64,000 bases of DNA from Polyangiaceae bacterium. Lineage in GTDB: Bacteria; Myxococcota_A; Polyangia; Polyangiales; Polyangiaceae. A program made the position numbers and the translations under genes. Under the pieces are notes generated by a model. That model did no database searches and was not told where the DNA came from. It saw only the letters and a program-made list of their open reading frames with translations. The stretch is taken from the NCBI GenBank assembly GCA_015075635.1, contig JABTUA010000003.1:2108001-2172000 (forward strand), written 5' to 3'. Shown here in pieces: positions 25,003-32,484 of the stretch. Every line of letters begins with the position of its first letter. The first letter of the stretch is position 1.

Positions 25003-25227
25003 ATGACCGACCTCGACCTCTTCAAGTACGACGTTCGCATCCGCGAGCGAATGATCCGCCGCGGGCTCCTCTCGGAGACCGACGTGACGCGCCACCTGGA
25101 CGGCCTCTCCGACGCCGAGGCGAAGTGCGATCCGGTGCCACAGCACCAGCCGGCGCTCGGGCTCGGCGAGGCCCCGGACCTCGACGACGACGAGGACGAC
25201 GAGGACGACGAGGAGGAACCTTCGTGA
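25003..25227 (+). CDS. Small protein with poly-acidic tail
   Basis: 74 residues. The N-terminal half is basic and helical (LFKYDVRIRERMIRRGLLSETDVTRHLDGLSD); the last 18 residues are almost all Asp/Glu. Starts 11 bp after the SlyD-like gene with weak Shine-Dalgarno (GGAA); its stop overlaps the GTG of the DUF1844 gene (GTGA). No family recognised. The acidic tail could mimic nucleic acid or bind metal or basic proteins (guess). Confidence 0.65.
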   Translation: MTDLDLFKYDVRIRERMIRRGLLSETDVTRHLDGLSDAEAKCDPVPQHQPALGLGEAPDLDDDEDDEDDEEEPS

Positions 25228-25571
25228 GCGCAGACGGGGTGGACGGGCCGAGCAGTGGTCAGCAGCGAGACGCCCAGGAGGCGTTCGACGCTGCGAACGA
25301 AGAGCGGGCGCGCGAGCGACTCCCGCCCGTGGACTTCGTGACCTTCGTGCTGTCGCTCTACCACTCCGCCCGCGTCCACCTCGGGGACGCCCCGAACCCG
25401 GAGGGGGGGGCCACTCAGCTGGAACTACCCCTGGCACGGCAGACCATCGACCTGATCGGCCTCTTGCAGGACAAGACGCGCGGGAATTTGACTGGGGAAG
25501 AGGAGCGCATCGTCGAACAAGCGCTATACGATCTGCGCATGCGCTACGTGGAGGTTGCTAAGTCGAAGTGA
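25224..25571 (+). CDS. DUF1844 family protein
   Basis: 115 residues starting at a GTG overlapping the previous stop. The core PVDFVTFVLSLYHSARVHLGDAP...LPLARQTIDLIGLLQDKTRGNL...LYDLRMRYVEV is the typical DUF1844 pattern of helices. These small cytoplasmic proteins have no known function. The N-terminal ~35 residues are acidic and probably disordered. The stop overlaps the GTG of the HtrA-like gene. Confidence 0.85.
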   Translation: MSADGVDGPSSGQQRDAQEAFDAANEERARERLPPVDFVTFVLSLYHSARVHLGDAPNPEGGATQLELPLARQTIDLIGLLQDKTRGNLTGEEERIVEQALYDLRMRYVEVAKSK

Positions 25572-26719
25572 GGCCGTTTGCTGTCGTCCTGTTCGCAGCA
25601 CTGGCGCTGACCGCCTGCCGGCGCTCCACCCCGAGCGGGGTCGACGCGGGCGCGCCGTCCGCGTCGGGGACCCCGGTCGTCGCGCCACCGACCGCGCCGC
25701 TCGCGCCGGCCCCGCCCGCTGACACGCCGAAGAGCTTCGCCGATCTGGCTGAGAAGGCCGATCCCGCCGTGGGCTTCGTGAAGACGCTGCAGGAGCAGCG
25801 CGGTAGGACGGGCCGGCGGCGCGTGATCGGGGAGGGGCTCGGAAGCGCCTTCGTCTACGACGCGTCCGGCCTGGTCTTGACCAACAACCACGTGATCAAG
25901 GACGCGACCGACATCACGGTCATCATCCGCAAGAAGGAGCTGAAGGCCACCGTCGTCGGGCGCGATGCGCCCACCGACGTCGCCGTGCTGCGCGTGGATT
26001 CCAAGGAGCTCGCGCACCTACCGCTCGGCGACTCCGACGCCACCCGCGTCGGCGACTGGGTGGTCGCCATCGGCAACCCCTTCGGCCTCTCCCACACCGT
26101 ATCGGCCGGAATCGTCTCTGCCAAGGGTCGCACCGGAACGGACGTCAAGGGCCTGGGCGACGGCACGGGGTACTACAACTTCATCCAGACTGACGCGAGC
26201 ATCAACCCCGGCAACAGCGGTGGGCCGCTGCTCGACATGGCAGGGCGGGTCGTCGGCATCAACACCGCGATTCGAGCCAACGCGAACAGCATCGGCTTCG
26301 CCATCCCCATCAACATGGTCAAGGAGCTCCTGCCGCGTCTGATCAAGGACGGCAAGGTGATCCGCAGCGCCATCGGCATTCGGGTGTCGTCGTTGCTCGA
26401 CGAAGACGCCACTCGCTTGGGCCTGGGCGACGCCTCCGGCGCGCTGGTGCGCTCCGTGCTGCCCGGGGGACCCGCCGACAAGGCCGGCGTTCAGGTCGAC
26501 GACGTGATCACGGCGTTCGAGGGCGACGCCATCCCGGGCCCGGAGAAGCTTCGCTGGGCGGCCAGCCTGGCCGGCGTGGGCAAGTCGGTCAGCCTGCGGA
26601 TTACCCGCGGCAAGCGCAGCTTCGACCTCAAGGTCGCCCTGGGCGAGCTGCCCGACCAGCCGGAAACCCCCGAAGCCGAGCCGGACGAGCCCCCGGCGCT
26701 CCCTCCGGGCCACCCGTGA
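25568..26719 (+). CDS. HtrA/Deg-type serine protease lipoprotein
   Basis: 383 residues, GTG start overlapping the DUF1844 stop. Lipoprotein signal to Cys17 (LTAC), a Pro/Ala linker, then a trypsin-like domain with triad His108 (TNNHVI), Asp137 (TDVAVL) and Ser217 (NPGNSGGPL). One PDZ domain follows (about 270-365) and a Pro/Glu tail. It should degrade or refold misfolded envelope proteins while anchored to a membrane. Last gene of the aconitase-SlyD-DUF1844 chain, so folding stress and that operon may be linked (inference). Confidence 0.92.
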   Translation: MRPFAVVLFAALALTACRRSTPSGVDAGAPSASGTPVVAPPTAPLAPAPPADTPKSFADLAEKADPAVGFVKTLQEQRGRTGRRRVIGEGLGSAFVYDASGLVLTNNHVIKDATDITVIIRKKELKATVVGRDAPTDVAVLRVDSKELAHLPLGDSDATRVGDWVVAIGNPFGLSHTVSAGIVSAKGRTGTDVKGLGDGTGYYNFIQTDASINPGNSGGPLLDMAGRVVGINTAIRANANSIGFAIPINMVKELLPRLIKDGKVIRSAIGIRVSSLLDEDATRLGLGDASGALVRSVLPGGPADKAGVQVDDVITAFEGDAIPGPEKLRWAASLAGVGKSVSLRITRGKRSFDLKVALGELPDQPETPEAEPDEPPALPPGHP

Positions 26720-26758
26720 GCTCCCGTTTCAACGGGGGCACCACGCTTGCAGAGGGCG

Positions 26759-26764
26759 TAGAGT
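26759..26764 (+). promoter_or_regulatory. Putative -10 box of the ECF sigma gene
   Basis: TAGAGT, ending 5 bases before the GTG at 26770 and 8 before the ATG at 26773. Confidence 0.35.
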
Positions 26765-26772
26765 GAACCGTG

Positions 26773-27588
26773 ATGGCCCAAGGCTCCCGGCCCGAAGCAG
26801 CCGCGCCCCCCGCCCGGGCCGTAAGCCCGAGTATCGGGCCGCGTTCCGCTCCCATGAAGGGCAACGGCGCCCCGGCCCTGGCGGAGGCGAGCCCCGCGGA
26901 GGGGGATGACACTGCTGTCGCGGGGGCCGTGAATAGCGCTGCGCGGGGGGCGTCCAACCGGTTGGTAAGACAGGCAGAAGCCGAGGAAGACCGTGCCCTC
27001 ATCGACCGCGCCCGATCGGGCGACAAGCGAGCCTTCCGTGAGCTGGTGGAGCGGCACCAGCGACGGGCGTTCGCCATCGCCCTCGGGCTGGTCCGGGACG
27101 AGAACGACGCTCGCGAGGTCGTCCAGGAGGCCTTCCTGCGGGTCTTCCGCGGGATCGACTCGTTCCACGGGGGCTCGAGCTTCTTCACCTGGCTCTACCG
27201 GATCGTCACGAACCTGGCCATCGACCTCATGCGCAAGCCCGCGCGTCGTGACCAGGAGCTGGACGAGACCCGCGAGATCAAGGACGAGCTCGACATCCCG
27301 CTGCTCGCGCGCATCGACGGAGCGGACCCCGCGGACGTCGTGCGTCGCGGCGAGATCCGAGCACGCATCCAGAGCGCGCTGGACGCGCTCCCTCCCTACC
27401 ACCGAGGCGTCATCCTCATGCGGGAGGTCGAGGGCATGAGCTACGAGGAGATGGCGCAGGCGATGGGCGTCTCGAAAGGCACGATCATGAGCCGCTTGTT
27501 CCACGCGCGGCAGAAGCTGCAGCGGGCGCTCGCCGACTGCTACGCAGAACAGATTGGTGGCCATCCGAAGGCCGCGGAGGAAGCATGA
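26773..27588 (+). CDS. ECF-type RNA polymerase sigma factor
   Basis: 271 residues from the ATG at 26773 (GTG at 26770 is equally possible). The first ~65 residues are Ala/Pro/Ser-rich and likely disordered. Sigma region 2 follows (about 80-150: AFRELVERHQRRAF, DAREVVQEAFLRVF, FFTWLYRIVTNLAIDLMRK) and region 4 (about 200-255: LPPYHRGVILMREVEGMSYEEMAQAMGVSKGTI). It should direct polymerase to a stress or envelope regulon. Its stop overlaps the anti-sigma start by ATGA, the usual coupling of an ECF pair. Confidence 0.93.
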   Translation: MAQGSRPEAAAPPARAVSPSIGPRSAPMKGNGAPALAEASPAEGDDTAVAGAVNSAARGASNRLVRQAEAEEDRALIDRARSGDKRAFRELVERHQRRAFAIALGLVRDENDAREVVQEAFLRVFRGIDSFHGGSSFFTWLYRIVTNLAIDLMRKPARRDQELDETREIKDELDIPLLARIDGADPADVVRRGEIRARIQSALDALPPYHRGVILMREVEGMSYEEMAQAMGVSKGTIMSRLFHARQKLQRALADCYAEQIGGHPKAAEEA

Positions 27589-28202
27589 GCAGGCACCTCG
27601 ACCTGATGCGCCTTCATGATGGGGAGCTCTCGCCCGAAGAGGCCGCGGAGCTCGAGCGGAGCCTGTCGGAGGAGGACCGCGCGGTGCTCGGCGGCCTCGA
27701 GCAGCTCGGCGACGTGGTCAGGGCCTCGGAGCGCGAAGAGGTCGCTCGGTTCGCGGGCGTCGCCGACGCCGTGATGGCCGCCCTCGAGCAGGAGGAGGAG
27801 CCGGCGAAGGTCGTGCCGCTTCGCCCGCGGGTCGAGGCCGACCCGGAGCTGCCGGTGTCGCGCCACCGGAAGGGCCGGAGCACCCCGGTGGTGATCGCCG
27901 GGCTGGCCCTGGCGGCCGCGGCCGCGGCCGCGCTCTGGCTCAGCACGCCCCCGCCGGAGCCGAGCGCGCCGCTACCGGTCGCCGCACCGGTCAAGCCCTC
28001 CTTGCCCGCCGAAGCGACCAGCGCGACGCCGGCACCGGTCGCGGAGCTGACCGACGAAGACGTCGATCCCGCCGCGACCATCGAGGCCGTCGATTTCGGC
28101 AACCGGGGCGGCTCGATCTTCATGGTCCCGGCTGGCGCGGAGAGCACGCCGGTCGTTTGGTTGGTGGACGAGCCGGCGGGCGCTAGAGTGGAGCCGTTAT
28201 GA
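27585..28202 (+). CDS. Putative membrane anti-sigma factor
   Basis: 205 residues. An N-terminal helical domain (about 1-75, HLDLMRLHDGELSPEEAAELE) resembles the sigma-binding domain of anti-sigma factors but lacks the HxxxCxxC zinc motif. A basic stretch and one transmembrane helix follow (about 101-120), then a Pro/Ala linker and a ~50-residue external region. It should hold the upstream sigma factor at the inner membrane. The short external domain may contact the secreted protein encoded next, whose start overlaps this stop by ATGA. Confidence 0.8.
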   Translation: MSRHLDLMRLHDGELSPEEAAELERSLSEEDRAVLGGLEQLGDVVRASEREEVARFAGVADAVMAALEQEEEPAKVVPLRPRVEADPELPVSRHRKGRSTPVVIAGLALAAAAAAALWLSTPPPEPSAPLPVAAPVKPSLPAEATSATPAPVAELTDEDVDPAATIEAVDFGNRGGSIFMVPAGAESTPVVWLVDEPAGARVEPL

Positions 28203-28729
28203 GGGCCCGCTCTCTCTTGTTGGTCGTGCCCGCCCTGCTGCTCGCGGTCCCGGCGGTCGCCGAGGACAAACCCGGCAAGGCACCGGCTCAGAAGCCGGAC
28301 AAGCCCAAGGACCCGAAGGCGAAGGACGAGAAGAAGCCCGTGGAGGCCGAGCTCGGGACCGAGGTGATGGTCCTGCACGCGACCAACTCCGGCAAGGGCA
28401 TCGACTCGCGCATCGGCAACATGCCGGAGCTCCAGAAGCCGCCGTTCTCTTCCTACGACAGCTACGCGCTGCTCTCGAAGACGCGCCTGCCGCTCTCGAA
28501 GGACGACCAGACCATGAGCCTGCCCAACGGGCGGGTGCTCAAGACCAAGCTCCTGGAGGTGATGCCCGACAAGGAGCACCTGCGCATCAGCGCCAGCATC
28601 AACCAGCCGCGGGGAAAGACCTTCCTCCCGCTGCTCGAGGTGAAGGCCAAGGTGGGGCAGGCCTTCATCGTCGCCGGACAGAGCTACAAGGGTGGGATCC
28701 TGGTGCTCGTGATCCGCGTCGTGAAGTAG
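28199..28729 (+). CDS. Secreted protein of the ECF sigma operon
   Basis: 176 residues. A signal peptide (LLLVVPALLLAVPAVAED, cleavage after AVA) is followed by a Lys/Pro/Asp-rich linker (to about 55). The beta-rich domain (about 57-176) has segments EVMVLHATNSG, FSSYDSYALLSKTRLPL and FIVAGQSYKGGILVLVIRVV. No family recognised; related small proteins are common next to ECF systems in myxobacteria (general knowledge, not checked). Probably periplasmic and possibly the signal input or a regulated product of the system. Confidence 0.7.
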   Translation: MRARSLLLVVPALLLAVPAVAEDKPGKAPAQKPDKPKDPKAKDEKKPVEAELGTEVMVLHATNSGKGIDSRIGNMPELQKPPFSSYDSYALLSKTRLPLSKDDQTMSLPNGRVLKTKLLEVMPDKEHLRISASINQPRGKTFLPLLEVKAKVGQAFIVAGQSYKGGILVLVIRVVK

Positions 28730-28733
28730 GTAT

Positions 28734-30002
28734 TCAGTCGCTGGATGGCGGACGGGTCGAGGCGCGGCGCTGGGCCGTCGGCAGCTCCAGCGTGAACGTC
28801 GTCCCTTCGTCGAGGGTGCTGGTCACCGCCACGCTGCCGCCGTGGGCCGTGACGATGTCGCGGACGATCGACAGCCCGAGGCCGGTGCCGCGTCCCTCGG
28901 TCTTGGTGGTGAAGAACGGCTCGAACACGCGGTCCAGGTGGGCCGGATCGATCCCAGCCCCGTCGTCGTCGATCGTCACGTTGATGCGCTCGGATGCCGA
29001 GCCGATCGAGGTGGTGATGGTCAGCCTGCCGCCGCGCCCGGCCATGGCATGGGAGGCGTTCGTGAACAGGTTGACGAACACCTGGGTCAGCTGGCCGCTG
29101 ATGCCCAACACCAGCGGCGCCTCGAGCTGCCAGCGCCGCTCGACTTGGACGCCGGACTTTTCCAGCTCGTGCTCGCAGAACACCAGCGCCTTGTCGATGA
29201 CCTCGTGCAGCGGTACCGCCCCCGGAACGTCGGCGCTGGGGCGCGCGTACGCGACCAGATCGCGGGAGAAGCGCAGGATTCGCTGGGCCGCCTCGCCGAT
29301 GCGGCGTGCCCGCTCGACGTCGTCGTGCGCGTCCTCTCGACTCTCGAGCCGGCGCTTCAAATAGTCCGCGTAGGCCACGATGGACGTGAGCGGGTTGTTG
29401 AGCTCGTGGACGACACCCGCCACGATCTGCCCCAAGGAGGCGAGCTTCTCGGTCTGGATGATCTGTGCTTGCAGGCGTTTGAGCGCGGCCGTGCTCTGCG
29501 CCTTGCGCTCCAGCGTGCGCGCCCGGCGCACGCCCTGCTCCAAGAGCGGCAGCGCGCGATCGAGCACGGCCTGGGCCGCTTGGCTCGGCCCGGCCGCGTC
29601 GCCCGTGCCGACGTGGAAGGTGGAGCCGGCGAGCGGGTCGGAGAAGCGCTGGACCTGCTCGCGCCGGAGCCCCGGGAAGAGGCGGCTCGGGTCGTGGCCG
29701 GTGCCGGCTTCGACCCCCTCCGGCAAGCGCATGTCCACGAGCTGCTCGCCGAGGGAAGCGTCCACGATGCAGACGCCCAGCGCCAGCTCGGGCAGAAGCG
29801 CCGACATGCGGTCGAGGCACGTACGAACTACCGCGTGCGTCCCTTCGTCGACGGGCAGCTCCACCGCGAGATCGAGCAGGCGCTCGAGCGTCGCTGGATC
29901 GACCGGCGCGCGCACTCCCGAAGGGACGGGGCCGAGCTCCCGCGTGTCCGAGACCTCGGCGCCCGGTCGCTCGGTCGGCAGGTGGTCCTTGCGCGAGGTC
30001 AT
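28734..30002 (-). CDS. Sensor histidine kinase (complete HisKA-HATPase)
   Basis: 422 residues from the ATG at 30002, overlapping the upstream sensor gene by ATGA. The N-terminal ~165 residues may be a divergent GAF-like input domain. A coiled linker leads to HisKA with His199 (VVHELNNPL), then HATPase_c with N-box (VNLFTNASHAM, 310-320), G1 DDDGAG, F-box PFFTT and G2 GTGLGLSIV. No membrane helix, so cytoplasmic. The frame continues open far upstream only because of high G+C; the protein itself ends cleanly here. Confidence 0.93.
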   Translation of the reverse strand: MTSRKDHLPTERPGAEVSDTRELGPVPSGVRAPVDPATLERLLDLAVELPVDEGTHAVVRTCLDRMSALLPELALGVCIVDASLGEQLVDMRLPEGVEAGTGHDPSRLFPGLRREQVQRFSDPLAGSTFHVGTGDAAGPSQAAQAVLDRALPLLEQGVRRARTLERKAQSTAALKRLQAQIIQTEKLASLGQIVAGVVHELNNPLTSIVAYADYLKRRLESREDAHDDVERARRIGEAAQRILRFSRDLVAYARPSADVPGAVPLHEVIDKALVFCEHELEKSGVQVERRWQLEAPLVLGISGQLTQVFVNLFTNASHAMAGRGGRLTITTSIGSASERINVTIDDDGAGIDPAHLDRVFEPFFTTKTEGRGTGLGLSIVRDIVTAHGGSVAVTSTLDEGTTFTLELPTAQRRASTRPPSSD

Positions 30003-32017
30003 CGGCCAGCCCTGTCGCTGCTGGGTCCTTCCGTAGCCTTCTCGAGATCCAGGATCTTCGCGCCGCCCACGTAGCTCTTGGTCTCGTACTTGGTGATCTT
30101 GCCGATCTTTCGCACGATCTCCGCCATGCGCTCGGCTTCGGAGATGATGACCTCGGTCGCTTTGCCCAAGCTCGAGCCCGGCTCGAGCCCCCGCCGCAAG
30201 AGCTCGGCGTAGCCGATCACGCTGGTCAGCGGCTGGTTCAGCTCGTGCGCCGCGGCGCCGGCAAGCTCCGCGACGACCGACATCTTCTCTCTCGCTCGCA
30301 GCTCTTCCTGGGCGCGGCTCAGGCGGGCCTCCATGCGCAGGCGGTCCCGGATGTCGGTGAAGACGCCGACCGAGCCCACGGGTTTGCCGTTCTCCAGGAT
30401 GAGCGCCGCCGAGAGCGTGACCGGGATCAGCTCCCCCGTGGCGCTGATCATGTCTACCCGGCAGTCCTCCAGACGCCCCGGTCCGCTCATGTTCGGGTCG
30501 CGGATCTTGCGCATGATCTCCCGCGCCACGCCCGGGGGGTAGAGCGATTCCACGCTGCGCTTGCCGACGACTTCGTCCGCGGCGTAGCCGAAGATGCGGG
30601 ACGCCGCTCGGTTGAAGAGCAGCAAGTTCCCGCGCATGTCGGAGCTGACGATGCCGTCCACCGAGCTCTCGATCACCCGCTCCAGAAACTCCTTGGTCTG
30701 CTTCAGCTCGACGGCGGTGTGACGCTCCTCGGTCACGTCGCGGAACGAGAACAGCACGGAGTCGTCCTCGTGCAGGACCGAGCTGAAGCTCATGCTGGCG
30801 GTGATGGCCCGGCCGCTCGCGGTCCCGAGCCGAACGTCGATGCTCTGGGGGAATCGCCCTTCGGCGAAGCCGTCCATCAGGCGATCGGCGCGGCTCGGAT
30901 CCTCGGCGAAGAGGTCGCGGAAAGCGCGCTTCATCAGCTCGGTCTCGTCGTAGCCCAAGATGGTGCGGGCCCGCGGATTCGCGAACAAGACGCGGCCTAC
31001 GCGATCGATCACCACCATGCCGTCGGCCGCGCTCTCGAAGATGTCCGCGTAGCGCTGGAACAGGCGCACGCGTCGTTCGGCCTCGACGCGGGCGAACGCG
31101 CTCTGCATCGACTCGTCGCGCAACAGCTTCAGGATGCGGGCGTTGCGCAGCGCGATGGCCGTGGCGTTGGCCACGGTGTGGACCAGGTCGATCTCGTGAG
31201 GGGCGAAGGCGGCGCTGCCGCGCGAGCGGAGGAAGATCACCCCCATCGGTCGCTGCTCGTGGGAAATCGGCACCAAGGCCAGCGAGGTGAACCCGAGGCC
31301 GGTCTCGGCCTGGCGCACGGCGTCGAGCAAGGGGTGGCGCGTGGCGTCGCGAATCACCAGCGTGCTGCCCGTGCGCAGCACCTCGCGGATCTCCGGGTAC
31401 TTCGCCAGGTCGATGGTCAGGTCGCGCATGTCGGCGTCGTCGCTGGAGGCCACGACGTGTCCGGTGTGCTCGTTCTCCGAAACCAGCACGATGCTGCAGC
31501 GGTCCACGTTGGCCACGTCCGCGACGCGTTGGACGACCGTGAACAGGATGTGCCTGATGTTCAGCGTCGAGGCCAGCGCCTGCGTGAGCTCGAGCACCGT
31601 CTGGGAATCGCGCTCGCGGCGGCTCAAACGCTCCACGTATTCGCGCATCCGCAGCTGCCCGCGGATGCGTGCCACCAGCTCCGCGGGTCGGAACGGCTTG
31701 TGGACGTAGTCGTCGGCGCCGGAGGCGAACACGGCTCGGATTTCGTCGTCGGAGTCCAGCGCCGTGAGCACCAGCACCGGCGTGTCGGCGATGCCCGGGT
31801 TGTCCCGGATCACCTTGAGCACCTGGAAACCGTCGGGCTCCGGCATGACCAGATCCAAGAGGACCAGTGCCGGGGCGTGGCCCTCCAGCCAGGCCAGCGC
31901 CTCTCGGCCCGAGGCCACGGCGTGGCTCGGCAAGCCCGAGGTGCTCAGTGTCTCGGTGAGGACACGGCGGCTCACCGCGTCGTCGTCCACCACCAAGATC
32001 GGACTCAGCTCCGGCAC
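29999..32017 (-). CDS. REC-GAF-PAS-PAS-HisKA sensor without an ATPase domain
   Basis: 672 residues, GTG start at 32017 with a TACATT box 9 bases upstream. Order: receiver domain (5-122; Asp55, Thr85, Lys107), GAF (about 145-300), PAS (about 322-430), PAS (about 442-555) and HisKA (about 578-645) with His591 in AAAHELNQPLTSVIGYAELL. It stops 80 residues after that histidine, so no HATPase_c domain exists and it cannot phosphorylate itself. The complete kinase follows with a 4-bp overlap and may act on it in trans (inference). Cytoplasmic. Confidence 0.92.
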   Translation of the reverse strand: MPELSPILVVDDDAVSRRVLTETLSTSGLPSHAVASGREALAWLEGHAPALVLLDLVMPEPDGFQVLKVIRDNPGIADTPVLVLTALDSDDEIRAVFASGADDYVHKPFRPAELVARIRGQLRMREYVERLSRRERDSQTVLELTQALASTLNIRHILFTVVQRVADVANVDRCSIVLVSENEHTGHVVASSDDADMRDLTIDLAKYPEIREVLRTGSTLVIRDATRHPLLDAVRQAETGLGFTSLALVPISHEQRPMGVIFLRSRGSAAFAPHEIDLVHTVANATAIALRNARILKLLRDESMQSAFARVEAERRVRLFQRYADIFESAADGMVVIDRVGRVLFANPRARTILGYDETELMKRAFRDLFAEDPSRADRLMDGFAEGRFPQSIDVRLGTASGRAITASMSFSSVLHEDDSVLFSFRDVTEERHTAVELKQTKEFLERVIESSVDGIVSSDMRGNLLLFNRAASRIFGYAADEVVGKRSVESLYPPGVAREIMRKIRDPNMSGPGRLEDCRVDMISATGELIPVTLSAALILENGKPVGSVGVFTDIRDRLRMEARLSRAQEELRAREKMSVVAELAGAAAHELNQPLTSVIGYAELLRRGLEPGSSLGKATEVIISEAERMAEIVRKIGKITKYETKSYVGGAKILDLEKATEGPSSDRAGR

Positions 32018-32026
32018 TTCGCCGAG

Positions 32027-32032
32027 AATGTA
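32027..32032 (-). promoter_or_regulatory. Putative -10 box of the REC-PAS sensor gene
   Basis: TACATT on the minus strand, 9 bases before the GTG at 32017. Confidence 0.45.
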
Positions 32033-32075
32033 CCATGCGCGCGCGGGCCCTTTCGGAAAAGCGGCCGTCTTTCGC

Positions 32076-32081
32076 TATAGT
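32076..32081 (+). promoter_or_regulatory. Putative -10 box of the 32092 gene
   Basis: TATAGT, 10 bases before the ATG at 32092; it argues against the longer start at 32035, which would lie upstream of it. Confidence 0.45.
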
Positions 32082-32091
32082 GGGATACGAG

Positions 32092-32484
32092 ATGCCCCCC
32101 TCCGACGCCGACGACGAGCTCCTGCCGGAGATCGACGACGACGCGATCGTCGCGCAGCAAGCCGAGCCGCACGCGCCGGCTCCCCGCGTCCAGGTGATCG
32201 AGGAGGCTCGCACCATCGTCGTGGCGCCGGCGCGCGGTCGGAACGACCCCACGATGGTGGTCCGGGCGGTCCGGCACCCGCTTCCGTACCTGCCCGGACC
32301 CGTGGCGCCGCCTGCACCGAGCGGCACTCCGGGCTGGGTGCCGTGGCTCGTGTGGGGCGTCGCCGGGCTCATCGCGCTGCTGCTCGGCGGGGCCCTGGCG
32401 CTCATCGCCGACCGAAGCGCCACGCCTCGGTCGGTCGAGCCGAGCCGTGCGCCACCGCCGGCCCCGAGCGCGATCAGCGAGTGA
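32092..32484 (+). CDS. Single-pass membrane protein with acidic N-terminus
   Basis: 130 residues. The N-terminal 30 are acidic (DADDELLPEIDDDAIV), followed by a mixed Pro/Arg region, one transmembrane helix (about 83-107, WLVWGVAGLIALLLGGALALIA) and a short Pro/Ser/Arg tail. Topology is likely N-in. Its 3' end overlaps the convergent M16 gene by 11 bp. Function unknown. Confidence 0.65.
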   Translation: MPPSDADDELLPEIDDDAIVAQQAEPHAPAPRVQVIEEARTIVVAPARGRNDPTMVVRAVRHPLPYLPGPVAPPAPSGTPGWVPWLVWGVAGLIALLLGGALALIADRSATPRSVEPSRAPPPAPSAISE

